Positions 26,338 through 35,378 are shown, counted from the stretch's first letter. The stretch: 64,000 nucleotides of DNA from Hymenobacter yonginensis (GCF_027625995.1 NZ_CP115396.1:1674001-1738000); one strand, 5' to 3'. A program made the numbers and translations. The notes: generated from the letters alone by a model not told the origin.

Positions 26338-26577
26338 TGAAGATGGCCAGCCCGGCAAAGTAGCGGATACAAGTCGCGGACCACGCCCACGATGCGGGCC
26401 TCGTCGAGCTGTTGGCCCACGGGGTCCGGCATCCCCAGGCCGGCCACCAGGGCTTGGTTGACGATAATGGCGAAACTGTCGGCGCGGAACTGCGGACGGC
26501 TACCAAGTGCAGGCCCATCGTTTCCACTAGGGCATAGCCCACCAGCATCGTCCCGACTGACAGGCGCTTACATAGCA
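26338..26577 (-). pseudogene. Fragment of a MacB/FtsX-like ABC transporter permease
   Basis: On the minus strand GYALVETMGLHLVAV is followed, in another frame, by RADSFAIIVNQALVAGLGMP, then DPVGQQ and ARIVGVVRDLY. This is the periplasmic (MacB_PCD-type) segment of Bacteroidota FtsX-like permeases (MG-x-x-L-x-x-GR-x-F ... VN-x-x-x-x-x-x-G ... IVGVV-x-D). Both the start and the end of the gene are missing and there is at least one frameshift. The 3' side stops where the integrase palindrome begins, which may mark the island's insertion point. Confidence 0.6.
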
Positions 26578-26637
26578 TAGGTAAGCAAGTGGCAGAGGAG
26601 TTCGAAGATATAATGTACTGGTGATCGGGCACAGTAA

Positions 26638-26820
26638 CAAGCCGAGCAGCAATACACGCAGGCCTGGCGCAACCTCTTGAGCCTGCACATCAGGGCCGGC
26701 CGTCTCATTCACCAGTTTTTTGGCCGCCCGGCCCTAACGGCGCTGGCGATTCAGGCTCTCAAAGGGCTACCCGTCCTCACCAATCAGGTGCTGAAGCTGA
26801 TGCATGGGAAAAGCTATTGA
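26638..26820 (+). pseudogene. C-terminal relic of an oxidoreductase-like gene
   Basis: An open stretch encodes QYTQAWRNLLSLHIRAGRLI followed by HQFFGRPALTALAIQALKGL and a final LMHGKSY. It resembles the C-terminal end of geranylgeranyl-reductase-type FAD oxidoreductases (AGR-x-h-x-x-h-FG-x-P ... HG). There is no start codon and a stop lies directly upstream in frame. I treat it as an eroded fragment; the family call is tentative. Confidence 0.4.
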
Positions 26821-27126
26821 TTCAGTACTTCAAGAAGTAGCACAAGAGCAGGAACCGAAAGTATGGGCAGTGAGAAGCTGGGCGGGGCGGCTGTCTCATA
26901 AGGCCGTTTTGGCGACCCATCTGCTCCACCTTTCTGCTTGGCCGAGAAGGTGCCAAAGATTGCCTCATTTGCTGCCTTCAGGAATCAGTGACCCACTATC
27001 TTCGCCCTGGTTGATTTCTTGCGAAAAACGACGGTGATTTCCGGGTATGCCCTCGTGAGTACTACCGGCCAGCACCCGTAGACCAATGCCTTGCGGACTT
27101 ACACCTTATCCTGCCGCTCTCTCCCG
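26821..27126. other. No gene seen
   Basis: The only open frame (26804-27037, plus) is rich in Trp, Arg and Pro in an order that does not look like a protein. The stretch probably holds further eroded DNA and the promoter of the gene at 27127. Confidence 0.4.
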
Positions 27127-27765
27127 ATGCTGTTACTGGATGAATCGAATGTTTTACGAGGAATCGGAGCCATCGGTGCTGCACTTGAATACCTTGGCTA
27201 TGCGCTGCTGGCTGCAGTAACCTACCTGGGTTTACGATTGCTCTGGCGACCGGTCCGCCGCTCCGACGGGTCGCTAGAGTGGGGAACGAATGTTGGTCGT
27301 TGGCTGAGCGGCCTGCTACTGCTGACGCCGGCTACATTGCTACTGACTGGATGGCTCTGGCCGGAGTGGTATTCACGGCGTGCCGACCAGGCTTATTCTG
27401 CCAGGCAACGAGCGCAACAACTACGGCTGGTGGGCGACTATGCATTGGATCCGACTATGAGTGACTCCTGCCTGCGCCGTGCTACTTTTACCCTCTCATT
27501 GTATGCCGACAGCACGTTTCGTGCGCAGGCCGATTTGCCGGAATTTGCATCTGATTCGCTCATCAGCGGGCGTTGGAGCCTGAACACGGACCACTCACCC
27601 CGGCTCATCGTTACGTTGGAGCCCTCGTGGAGTAACGTTAGGGCCTATCCATTGTACACCGATGCTACAGCTACTATTCCTTATCTGGAGGCCTCTACGG
27701 ACTTGCCAGGAAAGCCCTCTAGCTATCGTCTTCGCTTGGCCAAGCGGCATGCTACTGATCGGTAG
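27127..27765 (+). CDS. Unknown membrane protein with periplasmic domain
   Basis: The 212-residue product begins MLLLDESNVLRGIGAIGAAL. It has two hydrophobic helices in the first 90 residues (AALEYLGYALLAAVTYLGLR and SGLLLLTPATLLLTGWLW), then a soluble domain of about 120 residues with FTLSLYADSTFRAQADL and SGRWSLNTDHSPRLIV. That part is beta-rich and resembles the next gene's C-terminal domain (GRW or GS, TxxF). The two neighbours (27127 and 27843) share topology and may be related. No function is known. Confidence 0.6.
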   Translation: MLLLDESNVLRGIGAIGAALEYLGYALLAAVTYLGLRLLWRPVRRSDGSLEWGTNVGRWLSGLLLLTPATLLLTGWLWPEWYSRRADQAYSARQRAQQLRLVGDYALDPTMSDSCLRRATFTLSLYADSTFRAQADLPEFASDSLISGRWSLNTDHSPRLIVTLEPSWSNVRAYPLYTDATATIPYLEASTDLPGKPSSYRLRLAKRHATDR

Positions 27766-27842
27766 GATCCCCGGCTCAGCAAGGACGTTATCAGAGCATT
27801 TACATTGCCTTTAATAGATCGTGGCCCCTATACTCCCTAGGA

Positions 27843-28445
27843 ATGGAAGGCTTATTTTTCGTCTTATGCTGGTTTTTAGCCTTTCTCTTTATCGTGACGC
27901 TGGGTCTGGTGAAGTTTGTGGTCATTCCCTGGGGACTGCTCCGCGCTTTTTTTCACAGCGACTGGATTCCACCAGTGGTCAAGCAAGTGGTGGCCTGGAC
28001 CGTAGGAATCCTTGTGCTCCTGCTCTTTGGGTTCCTGAGTTGGAGTTGGTATCGGCAGTGGCAGGTGAGGCAGACGGCGGCAGTTGAGCGTTACTTGCCA
28101 CCAATTCGCCTCACGGCCCACCAACCCGGCCTGTTGCCGTTCCCGCTGGGCCGAGGCCGTATTGAGGTAGCCCGCTATAACCAGGACCCGCTGCTGGTCG
28201 TAGCCGGCGACTTGGTCATCGAGGGCCGGCTACGCGCCTACTTCACCGCTAGCCCGGACTTGAAGTTTCTTAACGAAACCAATAAAGTGCGGGTAAGTAC
28301 TGAACAGGGAGATGCTACCCAGGCTACGGGACGGTCGGTGTATGACCCCGGTAGCCGAACCGTAAGCGGATCAATTCGCTGTGTGCTGCCCTCAGGCAAG
28401 CCGCTTTCCATTACTTTCTCGTCCACCCCAATTACCAGACCATAA
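27843..28445 (+). CDS. Unknown membrane protein with periplasmic domain
   Basis: The 200-residue product has two hydrophobic helices (LCWFLAFLFIVTLGLVKFVV and VAWTVGILVLLLFGFLSWSW) followed by a beta-rich domain from about residue 80 (RIEVARYNQDPLLVVAGDLV ... YDPGSRTVSGSIRCVLPSGK). Topology matches the gene just upstream, 77 bases away in the same direction, which suggests a pair or a duplicated family. I do not recognise it. Confidence 0.6.
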   Translation: MEGLFFVLCWFLAFLFIVTLGLVKFVVIPWGLLRAFFHSDWIPPVVKQVVAWTVGILVLLLFGFLSWSWYRQWQVRQTAAVERYLPPIRLTAHQPGLLPFPLGRGRIEVARYNQDPLLVVAGDLVIEGRLRAYFTASPDLKFLNETNKVRVSTEQGDATQATGRSVYDPGSRTVSGSIRCVLPSGKPLSITFSSTPITRP

Positions 28446-28766
28446 ACCCCGTAGTGTTTCGGTAGACATTTTCCAACCTGTTGCACTCACTACGACCTGG
28501 ACAGTTCGTGCAGTGTTCTGGTGTTCAGAAGCTCATGCCATTGCGACAAAACGGGAATACCTTATCAGAAGCCCAAGTTGCGCCACTAACCTGGACTTGG
28601 CTGTTTTTAAGCCGCCGCCGCGTGAGGAAAATTAAACACCCCCCAAACATTGAAGCCGGCAATTACCGCCCCAGGAGTACATTTAACGCCTTTTGGTCAG
28701 CCTATTATCGTTTATCAGTCCTAACAGTTCGAGGGCCGCACATCTCACCACTACCTTACCCCATTG
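28446..28766. other. No gene seen
   Basis: Open frames here are short and do not look like proteins. A stretch at 28484-28630 (plus) reads LRPGQFVQCSGVQKLM and continues for 30 more residues without clear family. It may be another relic. Confidence 0.35.
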
Positions 28767-29606
28767 ATGCCGCCTCGTATGCTTACTCCTGTCGACTCAC
28801 TACCCGCCCGCTCCTCGGGCATGAGTAGCCTGCTCCTGTTCGTGCTTTGCCTGGTGGGGAGTTGCGCTGTCGTGGGGGGCGTGATCCTAATCGAGTTCAT
28901 GTCCTTCTCCAGAGGCCAGGACGACTTCCAGGAGGGCTCTTACCTGCTGATTTTCTTTAGTCTATTCCTAAGTTTCTGCGGGCTGGTTGCCGGATGCTTC
29001 TCCCGCAAATTCGGCCACGTGCTAGCCATCCTGCTGGGCCTAGCCCCGGTGAAGGTGCTGTCTTTCTTTATCTACGAAGTGAGTGGCCATAGTACCCGTG
29101 CAGTATCGCCTGCCGACCAGCTGGCCGCTGAGGAGCAGGAGCAAGCGCGGATAAAGGCCCGGCGAGCAGCCCTTACGCGTGCTGCGTTGGCTCAACGACA
29201 GGCCATTGCCCGCACGCATCCTTACGCGGGCCGGGATTCCACCCAGCCGTATTATACAGCCGATCAGATGCCCAGCCTCACCGGCAAACCGGAGTTCCGA
29301 CCTGAGCAGCACGAGTCGTACCACGAGTTGGCCCACTTACTCAGCCGCGCGGCAACTCCCCATTTGGATCATACAGAATTGCAACCAGATACAATTCCGG
29401 TCAGCTTCATCGTTGGCCCGTACGGAGGTATCTTCCAAGTCCAGATTCAGTACGGGGAAATACCCGAGACTGGCGCTCACACGCGGGCAGAGGCAGCAGT
29501 GCTGCAAGCCGTGGAAGAGTTGCCGCTACTACATCCCGGCCGCATGAACGGTCAGCCCGTATCGGTACGCATCCTGGTTCTAGTATCCGTACCAGCTTCT
29601 CACTAA
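28767..29606 (+). CDS. Membrane protein with C-terminal TonB domain
   Basis: The 279-residue product has two membrane segments at the N-terminus (about 20-45 and 60-85), a charged helical stalk (LAAEEQEQARIKARRAALTR, about 125-150) and a TonB-C domain in the last 90 residues: VSFIVGPYGGIFQVQIQYG, EAAVLQAVEELPLLHPGRMN and GQPVSVRILVLVSV. The canonical YP motif of energy-transducing TonB is absent, so a role as true transducer is uncertain. Two other TonB-C proteins lie within 8 kb. Confidence 0.72.
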   Translation: MPPRMLTPVDSLPARSSGMSSLLLFVLCLVGSCAVVGGVILIEFMSFSRGQDDFQEGSYLLIFFSLFLSFCGLVAGCFSRKFGHVLAILLGLAPVKVLSFFIYEVSGHSTRAVSPADQLAAEEQEQARIKARRAALTRAALAQRQAIARTHPYAGRDSTQPYYTADQMPSLTGKPEFRPEQHESYHELAHLLSRAATPHLDHTELQPDTIPVSFIVGPYGGIFQVQIQYGEIPETGAHTRAEAAVLQAVEELPLLHPGRMNGQPVSVRILVLVSVPASH

Positions 29607-29734
29607 AGGCGCCTTCCAATACCAAGGTGGGCTAGACAGCACATGTGTTGCCTAAACGCTACGTATTATGGCCGCAGCGGTAGTGTGTGCCACCGGTAAA
29701 CGAGTTACTAGATTGGATGGGCGAGACAGGAGAA

Positions 29735-29872
29735 TCAAAGCTGGAGAGGCAGAAACCTGTGTTGAAGATCATCCACGAGCCCACCGCCTGCGCGGTACAG
29801 CCACAGGCTCAGCAACAGCAGGACAGGAATAGCTAGCACACCGGCCGCGGTTAAGAAAATCGGCTTCCACAT
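29735..29872 (-). CDS. Possible 45-residue single-helix membrane protein
   Basis: MWKPIFLTAAGVLAIPVLLL continues as a long hydrophobic helix and ends in a short polar tail (DDLQHRFLPLQL). I chose this internal ATG because the sequence before it does not look coded. No family is known; support rests on the clean membrane helix. Confidence 0.4.
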   Translation of the reverse strand: MWKPIFLTAAGVLAIPVLLLLSLWLYRAGGGLVDDLQHRFLPLQL

Positions 29873-30011
29873 GTGGCAAGTTATGGCCGTCAAGAATTCT
29901 GACAAGATAATTGACAACGCATCAGCCATTGGAGCAAGTCCCTGGTTCGCCTTTCCCGAAGCGGCCACGATGGTGCCTGGCAATCGGGTGACTCGCTAGG
30001 ACCCTGGAGCA

Positions 30012-30512
30012 TTATATCCAATAGGGCAGGTTGTCGGGGGAAAAGTACGCCGCCAGCTCATCAAAATCACCGGCGGCCTGGCACCGTTGTAAGTAGTCAA
30101 CGGCCGCGGCCGCGTCGGGGTCGGGCACAGACTGCAAGTAGTCCAAGGTCTGTTCAATGCCGGCAAAGGCGACGAGTTGAATGTCGAACTCGCAGGCCGT
30201 GTCAAAGCTCAGCTGCTTGGTGCGCCAGAGCAGCAGGGCGTCGCGCACGTCCCCGTGCAGGGCGATAAGGTAGCCGGCCAGGCGCAGCCCTTCCGTCGTG
30301 GCCCCACCGCCCTGAGTGTAAGCCTGCATGTAGCGGGCACTTAGGGTGGTGAGCAGGGCGCGGGCAAACGTGATATTGAGGCGTTGTCGGTAGCAGTGGT
30401 AGAGGCGCAGGCCCGCCTCCGACTCGTCCTCCTCGTCCGTTAACACTGCAAGAGCTTGTTCGTTTAGCTGTCCGGTTCTTTCGTAGGTGGTCAGCAGATC
30501 ACACGTCGTCAT
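30012..30512 (-). CDS. Unknown cytosolic protein
   Basis: The 166-residue product (MTTCDLLTTYERTGQLNEQA) is helical and acidic, with ALLTTLSARYMQAYTQGGGA, a helix-rich middle and a final DYLQRCQAAGDFDELAAYFS. No signal or membrane segment is present. The pattern resembles proteins of contact-dependent immunity or SMI1-neighbour type only in general composition, so I assign no function. It is divergent to the DUF3828-like gene at 30668. Confidence 0.6.
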   Translation of the reverse strand: MTTCDLLTTYERTGQLNEQALAVLTDEEDESEAGLRLYHCYRQRLNITFARALLTTLSARYMQAYTQGGGATTEGLRLAGYLIALHGDVRDALLLWRTKQLSFDTACEFDIQLVAFAGIEQTLDYLQSVPDPDAAAAVDYLQRCQAAGDFDELAAYFSPDNLPYWI

Positions 30513-30667
30513 GGGAAATCATCAAGCGGAGGAAAGGGATAAAAATCAGCAGCGAGTGAGGCCATGTAAAGAAAGCAGAAGCCGTTGCGTCTATCTTTCG
30601 CCGATTCGTCAGGAAGATGCGCACACATCACTCAGCAGAAGTTAAGCAGCAAATTTCGCGGCCGGCC

Positions 30668-31198
30668 ATGAGAAAATGGAGTCTACTCTTATATTGCTGG
30701 CTACTGCTGCCGTTTGCCGGGCAGACACAACAGGCAGGCGTAGCCGGCACTGCCAGTTCTGTGCGCACGTTCGTGCAGGCGTTTTACGGCTGGTATCTTC
30801 CCAAAGCCACAACGGGCGGCGCTGGCAGGACCTGGCAGACGGCCCTTGAGAAGAAGGCGAATTGCTTCAGCCCGGAGTTGCGCCGCCGGCTCCGCGCCGA
30901 TGCTACCGCCCAGGCCAGGGTCGCGCATGACCTAGTCGGCCTCGACTTTGATCCGATCCTCAACAGCCAGGACCCAGACCCCTATTACCGCGTAGGGAAA
31001 GTAGTTCGCAAGGGCCAGACGTACATGGTCGAGATTCGCCGCGTGGTTCCCGGCACCGCGGGCCAGCGGGCCGTGCTGGCAGAAGTTGGCGGCACAGCAG
31101 GGCAGTGGTACTTTGTGAACTTCCGCTACCCGGAAAGCCCCGATCTGATCACCTTACTCAAAACGCTGGAGAAAAGCCGCACGACCAGTTTCCGCTAA
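30668..31198 (+). CDS. Exported DUF3828-like protein
   Basis: The 176-residue product starts with a signal peptide (MRKWSLLLYCWLLLPFAG then QTQQ). The mature part has VRTFVQAFYGWYLPKA near its start, and LVGLDFDPILNSQDPDPYY and YMVEIRRVVPG later, which fits the DUF3828 pattern of small periplasmic NTF2-like proteins that bind a ligand in a cone-shaped fold. The ATG at 30668 begins the signal peptide. It stands alone. The ligand is unknown. Confidence 0.7.
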   Translation: MRKWSLLLYCWLLLPFAGQTQQAGVAGTASSVRTFVQAFYGWYLPKATTGGAGRTWQTALEKKANCFSPELRRRLRADATAQARVAHDLVGLDFDPILNSQDPDPYYRVGKVVRKGQTYMVEIRRVVPGTAGQRAVLAEVGGTAGQWYFVNFRYPESPDLITLLKTLEKSRTTSFR

Positions 31199-31285
31199 CG
31201 TGACCGTATCTTTCCTCGGTTTACATACTCTGCAGCCTGCGCCACTAAATGGGCAGTAGAGTAATCAATACGCTTATTCCCCATC

Positions 31286-32449
31286 ATGTCTCTACCTCTA
31301 TCTGGCCGGTATGTTGGCCTGTTGCTGTTGCCCTTGCTGATGGCCTGTCAGACTGATAAGCCAACCCAACATCCGCCCGCATCACCAACCGCCCGGCAAT
31401 TCCCCACGGAAAAGCCAGCCTCGGCTCCTTTCCGCGGGTGGCGGCGCTACACCGGGCAGGTAGGGTCTTATCCGGTGGTAGTTGAGCTGACCTTCGAGGA
31501 TACCGCCACGGTCGGCTCCTACTACTATGCGCGCCATGGTGAACTGGTGCCGTTGCGGGCGCAGCCGCCGGGGCCGGGGCAGGCACTGCGGCTGCGCGAA
31601 GGAACCGCTGCAACCAGCAGCGGCACCTGGGAGGCGGTGCAACCCGCCGGCCCGGTGCTCAGCGGCAACTGGCGCAGCCCCAATGGCCGGCGAAAACTGC
31701 CGTTCTCGCTGCGGGAGGATTATGCCGGGTCCGTGCGCTACGAGCAGGTCGGGTTCAGCCGCGAAGGCCAACTGCCCGCCGACTCTGCCGTGTGCGGTAT
31801 TCCGGGCCGTACCGTGAAATTTTCGCTGCAAGGAGTGCAGTTGCTCGATGCCGGGAGCAGCCCCGCCCTCCAACGGATCCAGCAGCTGCTGTTGCCGGTG
31901 CCCCCCGCACAGCTGGAGGCCTACGTGGTCCGGCAGGTGGCCGACAACGTGGGCGACTGCACCGAAACCGAGAAATCGGCCTGGGTAAGCTACAATGCCG
32001 ACCACCTGCTGTCCGTGACTTCGCTGGAAGTGGTGTTTGCCTTCGGTACCCCGCACCCAACCCACCACTTCACCTCGATGACCTTTGGCCTGCGGACGGG
32101 TAGCCGGCTGCGTCTGGCCGATTTGCTGCGCCCCGGCTACGAGCAGCCGCTGCGGCAGCTGCTAACAAAACGGCTACTGGCCGATCCCAGTTACGGCGAC
32201 TTTTACCGGGGTGAGCAGGCTGAGGGCCAGCAGCGGTGGCTGGACGAGGCCGGGCGGCCGCAACAACTGGTGCCGTTGCCGGCAGAGGGGTTTGTGCTGA
32301 CTCCCGCTGGGCTGGAGTTCACCTGGAACGAGTACGACATAGCCCCCTACGTGATGGGCCCGCAATCCGTGGAGCTCAGCTACGCCGACCTGCGCCGGCT
32401 GGTTCGGCCCTCAGGGCCCCTGGCAGCGGTAGTTACGCGACATAAGTGA
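31286..32449 (+). CDS. Lipoprotein with DUF3298-like C-terminal domain
   Basis: The 387-residue product has a lipoprotein signal (LLLLPLLMACQTDKP), with Cys as the modified residue, so it is probably anchored in the outer membrane. The C-terminal part (about 250-385) fits DUF3298/RsiV-type domains: THHFTSMTFGLRTGSRLRLA, then FVLTPAGLEFTWNEYDIAPY and a final VELSYADLRRLV. The N-terminal part (about 55-150) reads as a separate beta-rich domain. RsiV-type domains bind lysozyme in Gram-positives; here only the fold can be inferred. Confidence 0.68.
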   Translation: MSLPLSGRYVGLLLLPLLMACQTDKPTQHPPASPTARQFPTEKPASAPFRGWRRYTGQVGSYPVVVELTFEDTATVGSYYYARHGELVPLRAQPPGPGQALRLREGTAATSSGTWEAVQPAGPVLSGNWRSPNGRRKLPFSLREDYAGSVRYEQVGFSREGQLPADSAVCGIPGRTVKFSLQGVQLLDAGSSPALQRIQQLLLPVPPAQLEAYVVRQVADNVGDCTETEKSAWVSYNADHLLSVTSLEVVFAFGTPHPTHHFTSMTFGLRTGSRLRLADLLRPGYEQPLRQLLTKRLLADPSYGDFYRGEQAEGQQRWLDEAGRPQQLVPLPAEGFVLTPAGLEFTWNEYDIAPYVMGPQSVELSYADLRRLVRPSGPLAAVVTRHK

Positions 32450-32563
32450 CAAGGAAATATCAGCAGGTCGAACTGATATTGGTCGTCGTCACACGTGCCC
32501 TCTCAATCGAGCGCACTGGTAAAAAGCATGGAAAAGAGAGCATTAAAAAGGCAACACGCTCTT

Positions 32564-32881
32564 TTACCAGATCTTGAATGAGGCGGGAAACTTATCGGCT
32601 TCCCGTCTATTGTAGGTTCGTTTGGTGGCCGTCACCATCACCACCACCTATAGCTCTCGGTAGTGGTAGGCCCTGAAGTGAACTACATCGCCTAGTGGAT
32701 CTCGCCATAAAAGTTCTTCCACTCTGCCTGGATGGGGCCTGGAGGCCGGCAGCACTAGCGGGCGAGCATATACTACTTGTCCGTCTTGCTGGTAGACCGC
32801 ATGACTGGTCGCGCCCCTTTGAAAGGGGCCATGAGAAAAAGGAAAATTAACGCGTAAAGGAAAACAAACGGTACGTTTGGC
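32564..32881 (-). pseudogene. Broken gene fragment with an in-frame TAG
   Basis: The minus strand reads TVCFPLRVNFPFSHGPFQRG then VYQQDGQVVYARPLVLPASR, later LLWRDPLGDVVHFRAYHYREL, a TAG (32650-32648 by count) and then VVVMVTATKRTYNRREADKF in the same frame, ending PASFKIW at a TAA (32566-32564). No start codon is visible and a stop lies directly upstream. The continuous sense across the TAG suggests a decayed gene for an exported or soluble protein I cannot name. Confidence 0.5.
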
Positions 32882-32955
32882 TTAGTATGTGATACATTGA
32901 CTGCCAGGGCATTCCATAACTACCACGCGCTCTACCCCTGCAGCCTGGGCCCTGG

Positions 32956-32997
32956 CTATTTCCCGCTAACTATTTCCCGCTAACTATTTCCAGTAAC
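32956..32997. repeat. Three tandem 14-base copies carrying the stop codon of the WG-repeat gene
   Basis: CTATTTCCCGCTAA occurs twice exactly (32956-32969, 32970-32983), and a third, diverged copy follows (32984-32996). The gene's TAG stop lies in the middle copy and the next copy holds another in the same spacing. It is a small slippage duplication. Confidence 0.75.
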
Positions 32998-34751
32998 TGA
33001 GACTGACCGGCGGTATCTACGACTCGCACGCGTCCCTGCTGCAGACGGGGTACGGTCACCGGCTCCAGCGTATTAGTCGTTCGGTGCTGGCCGACGAGGT
33101 TAGAACTTCCCGCATACTGCGGCTCCGTTTCGATAGACGTGAACCGGGCCGGTAGCACCAGCCGTCCGCGTTGATCAATCAACCCAAAGAGCTTACCCTG
33201 CCGCACCAGTGCCACCCCTTGGTGGAAGTAAGACGCTAGAACCAGACCACCAGAGTACGTCACTTTCTGGCCTTTGGTATCAATCCCGTAGCTTTCATTG
33301 TGTTTGCGGACCAGCGCGTAGCCCCCGTGAAAGGGGCCGACCCAGTCGAAATAGTCCGCCGAAATCTGCTTGCCCGCTGCATCCTGATAGGTATACTGAA
33401 CGGCCGTGCTGCCCTGGGCCGAATGGATGAGCTGCGCCCCCGGGTATTGGTCGCGGGAGGCATTGGGGACCAGCTTGCCGCACACGGCGTAACCTTCGGT
33501 GAACTCGGAGAGCAGCTGGCAATCGGGCGTAAGCAGGCGAAGTTGTCCTGAGTGGCTTAAATACCCGACACTATCCTGCTGGAAGAAGATAAACCCCAGC
33601 GGGGTCTGTTGCAGCACGTCGTAGCGGGGTGGAATCAAAAATCCGCGCTGCAGGTCGTAGAGCCCGCTTTTATGGGTGCGCTCATCCTGCAGCACCAGCG
33701 GCGGCTGGGCCAGGGTGCTGTCCAGGGGCTGCCCGGTGGTGTACTCGCCCACATCCACCAGCCCCCGCTCAGGACTGAACAAGGCCAGATGCGTACGGCG
33801 GTTGCGCACGTCGCGCAGCAAAAACTGCCGGTTGCCCACGTAGAAGAATTGGCCCGTCTGCTGCGTGGGCACCACCGGGCGGCCGCTGGCGTCTAGCAAA
33901 CCTGACTTACCGTCCCGAGCAACGGCAAACCACCGTCTTGCTGGCCCCGTGGGTACGATGGATGCGTAGCCGCTTAAGGCCGGCAGGGGACGCAGCAGCG
34001 TGTCGGTCACGATGACGGGGTGCCCGCGGCGGCGCAGGTAAACCAGCTGTTGAGGGCCGGTCTCCACGCCGGCGTCGAGGGAGTCGAAGAGCACCTGGCC
34101 CTGCAAGTTCACAATTCGCTCGATGCGCTGCACCTGATTTTTGCCGGGAATGATGGTCGTTATCTTGAGAAAGGGCAGCAAGCGAATGCGCTGGGCACCC
34201 CTGGCAGGCGTCAGGTCCAGGTATAGCGGAGCCGCCTCGGCGGCCGGCCGGTGGGTGTACACTTCCCGCTTACTCGTTAACTCCAGCATCCGCACCGGGC
34301 CGGTCACTTGGTTTCGGCCTACCTCTGCCACCAGCAGGCGGTTAAAGCGGGGCAGCGCCGTGAAGTGGTGCGTGCCCGGCTCCCGGTACACGACCTGACC
34401 GCGGGCGTCAAGCAACAGCGTCTCATTGCCCTGCTGCAACTGAATATGGTCGCAGCCGGCGGATTCTACTTCCTCATACTCCTGGGGTAGCAGCTGCCGG
34501 CCCTGCAGATTGAGCACGGCCCAGCGGGCCGGGCCCGAATTATGGCCCACCTTCACCAGACTGCTGGTGAGCACCCGCACGGGCCGCTGGGCATACGGAA
34601 TGACCACCCGGCCCCGGGCGTCCAGTACTGCCCAGGCCCCGTCTGCGTTCATGTCCGTAATAAGCCCGCTGGCATCGCACAGCTCTTGGGCCGGGGCGGC
34701 AGTAATAACTGCTAACTGCAGAAAAAGCAGCCATCGGATGGCTAAGCGCAT
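32970..34751 (-). CDS. Exported WG-repeat protein
   Basis: The 593-residue product has a signal peptide (MRLAIRWLLFLQLAVITAAP then AQ). The rest is built from WG-type beta repeats, in which a W/L-V-x-D-x-x-G-x-x-(V/L)-(I/L)-P-x-x-(Y/F) unit recurs: WAVLDARGRVVIPYAQRPVR near the start, then WAVLNLQGRQLLPQEYEEVE, KSGLLDASGRPVVPTQQTG, KSGLYDLQRGFLIPPRYDVL and LFGLIDQRGRLVLPARFTSI near the end. WG repeats form propeller-like binding surfaces in the envelope. The ligand is unknown. It stands alone between intergenic relics. Confidence 0.85.
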   Translation of the reverse strand: MRLAIRWLLFLQLAVITAAPAQELCDASGLITDMNADGAWAVLDARGRVVIPYAQRPVRVLTSSLVKVGHNSGPARWAVLNLQGRQLLPQEYEEVESAGCDHIQLQQGNETLLLDARGQVVYREPGTHHFTALPRFNRLLVAEVGRNQVTGPVRMLELTSKREVYTHRPAAEAAPLYLDLTPARGAQRIRLLPFLKITTIIPGKNQVQRIERIVNLQGQVLFDSLDAGVETGPQQLVYLRRRGHPVIVTDTLLRPLPALSGYASIVPTGPARRWFAVARDGKSGLLDASGRPVVPTQQTGQFFYVGNRQFLLRDVRNRRTHLALFSPERGLVDVGEYTTGQPLDSTLAQPPLVLQDERTHKSGLYDLQRGFLIPPRYDVLQQTPLGFIFFQQDSVGYLSHSGQLRLLTPDCQLLSEFTEGYAVCGKLVPNASRDQYPGAQLIHSAQGSTAVQYTYQDAAGKQISADYFDWVGPFHGGYALVRKHNESYGIDTKGQKVTYSGGLVLASYFHQGVALVRQGKLFGLIDQRGRLVLPARFTSIETEPQYAGSSNLVGQHRTTNTLEPVTVPRLQQGRVRVVDTAGQSQLLEIVSGK

Positions 34752-34934
34752 AGTATAGGATTAAGAAGAATAGGCAGCAATGGAAGCCCCATGAGCGTGC
34801 CCGATTGACTGTAGTGCAACTTCACGGCGCGTTGCTGCACGGCGGAAAGCGGCCAGCCCATCAGGCAGCAGGTGGAGTCGGATAAGTCGCTAAGAGTGCT
34901 AACTCAAGAAATACTTCCGTTTGAGCTGCGCACA

Positions 34935-35378
34935 CTAAGGCCGGGGCGGAAGCTGCACTAGCAATGATTTGCGCACGGCGACCCGCTGACCGTTTTGCTT
35001 GCCGGGTATGAATCGGGGCAGATTATCCAGCGCTGCCAGAGCGGCGGCATCGGCCTGTGGATTCAGCCCTTGCACCACCTTTTTTTCGAACACCCCTCCC
35101 CGGGGACCGATGACGATGCTGACGATTATGCGGCCACTCATGGACTGCGCGCTGGCACCGAGCCGCTTACGCACGCGACGACTCAGCGTGTCCTGCAGGG
35201 CGGACCAGCCGCCTTCCAGGACGACTGTGGGACTCTGTTCAACAAAGGTGTAGATGCGGCTGGAATCGGCGTCGAACAGGGGCCGGGTAGCAGCCGGAGT
35301 AGCGACTGGGCTACCTTGGCCATGACTCAGCAGCGGATAAAACGCCAGGAGAAAAGATAATAATACGGTACGAGTCAT
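34935..35378 (-). CDS. Exported small TonB-C-domain protein
   Basis: The 147-residue product starts with a signal peptide (MTRTVLLSFLLAFYPLLSHG). The last 80 residues are a TonB-C domain: SGRIIVSIVIGPRGGVFEKK, VVQGLNPQADAAALAALDNL and PRFIPGKQNGQRVAVRKSLL. It lacks the N-terminal membrane anchor and Pro-rich spacer of energy-transducing TonB, so it is probably a free periplasmic domain. I chose the ATG at 35378; earlier starts extend the sequence by non-signal residues. Confidence 0.75.
   Translation of the reverse strand: MTRTVLLSFLLAFYPLLSHGQGSPVATPAATRPLFDADSSRIYTFVEQSPTVVLEGGWSALQDTLSRRVRKRLGASAQSMSGRIIVSIVIGPRGGVFEKKVVQGLNPQADAAALAALDNLPRFIPGKQNGQRVAVRKSLLVQLPPRP

Noticed and set aside
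26804-27037. A 77-codon plus-strand frame
   Set aside because: Overlaps the end of a relic gene, no signal or domain, Trp- and Arg-rich in an implausible pattern.
32626-32649. Run of CACCATCACCACCACC resembling a His-tag
   Set aside because: It lies in the fragment read on the minus strand as a Val/Met-rich segment; no vector sequence surrounds it.
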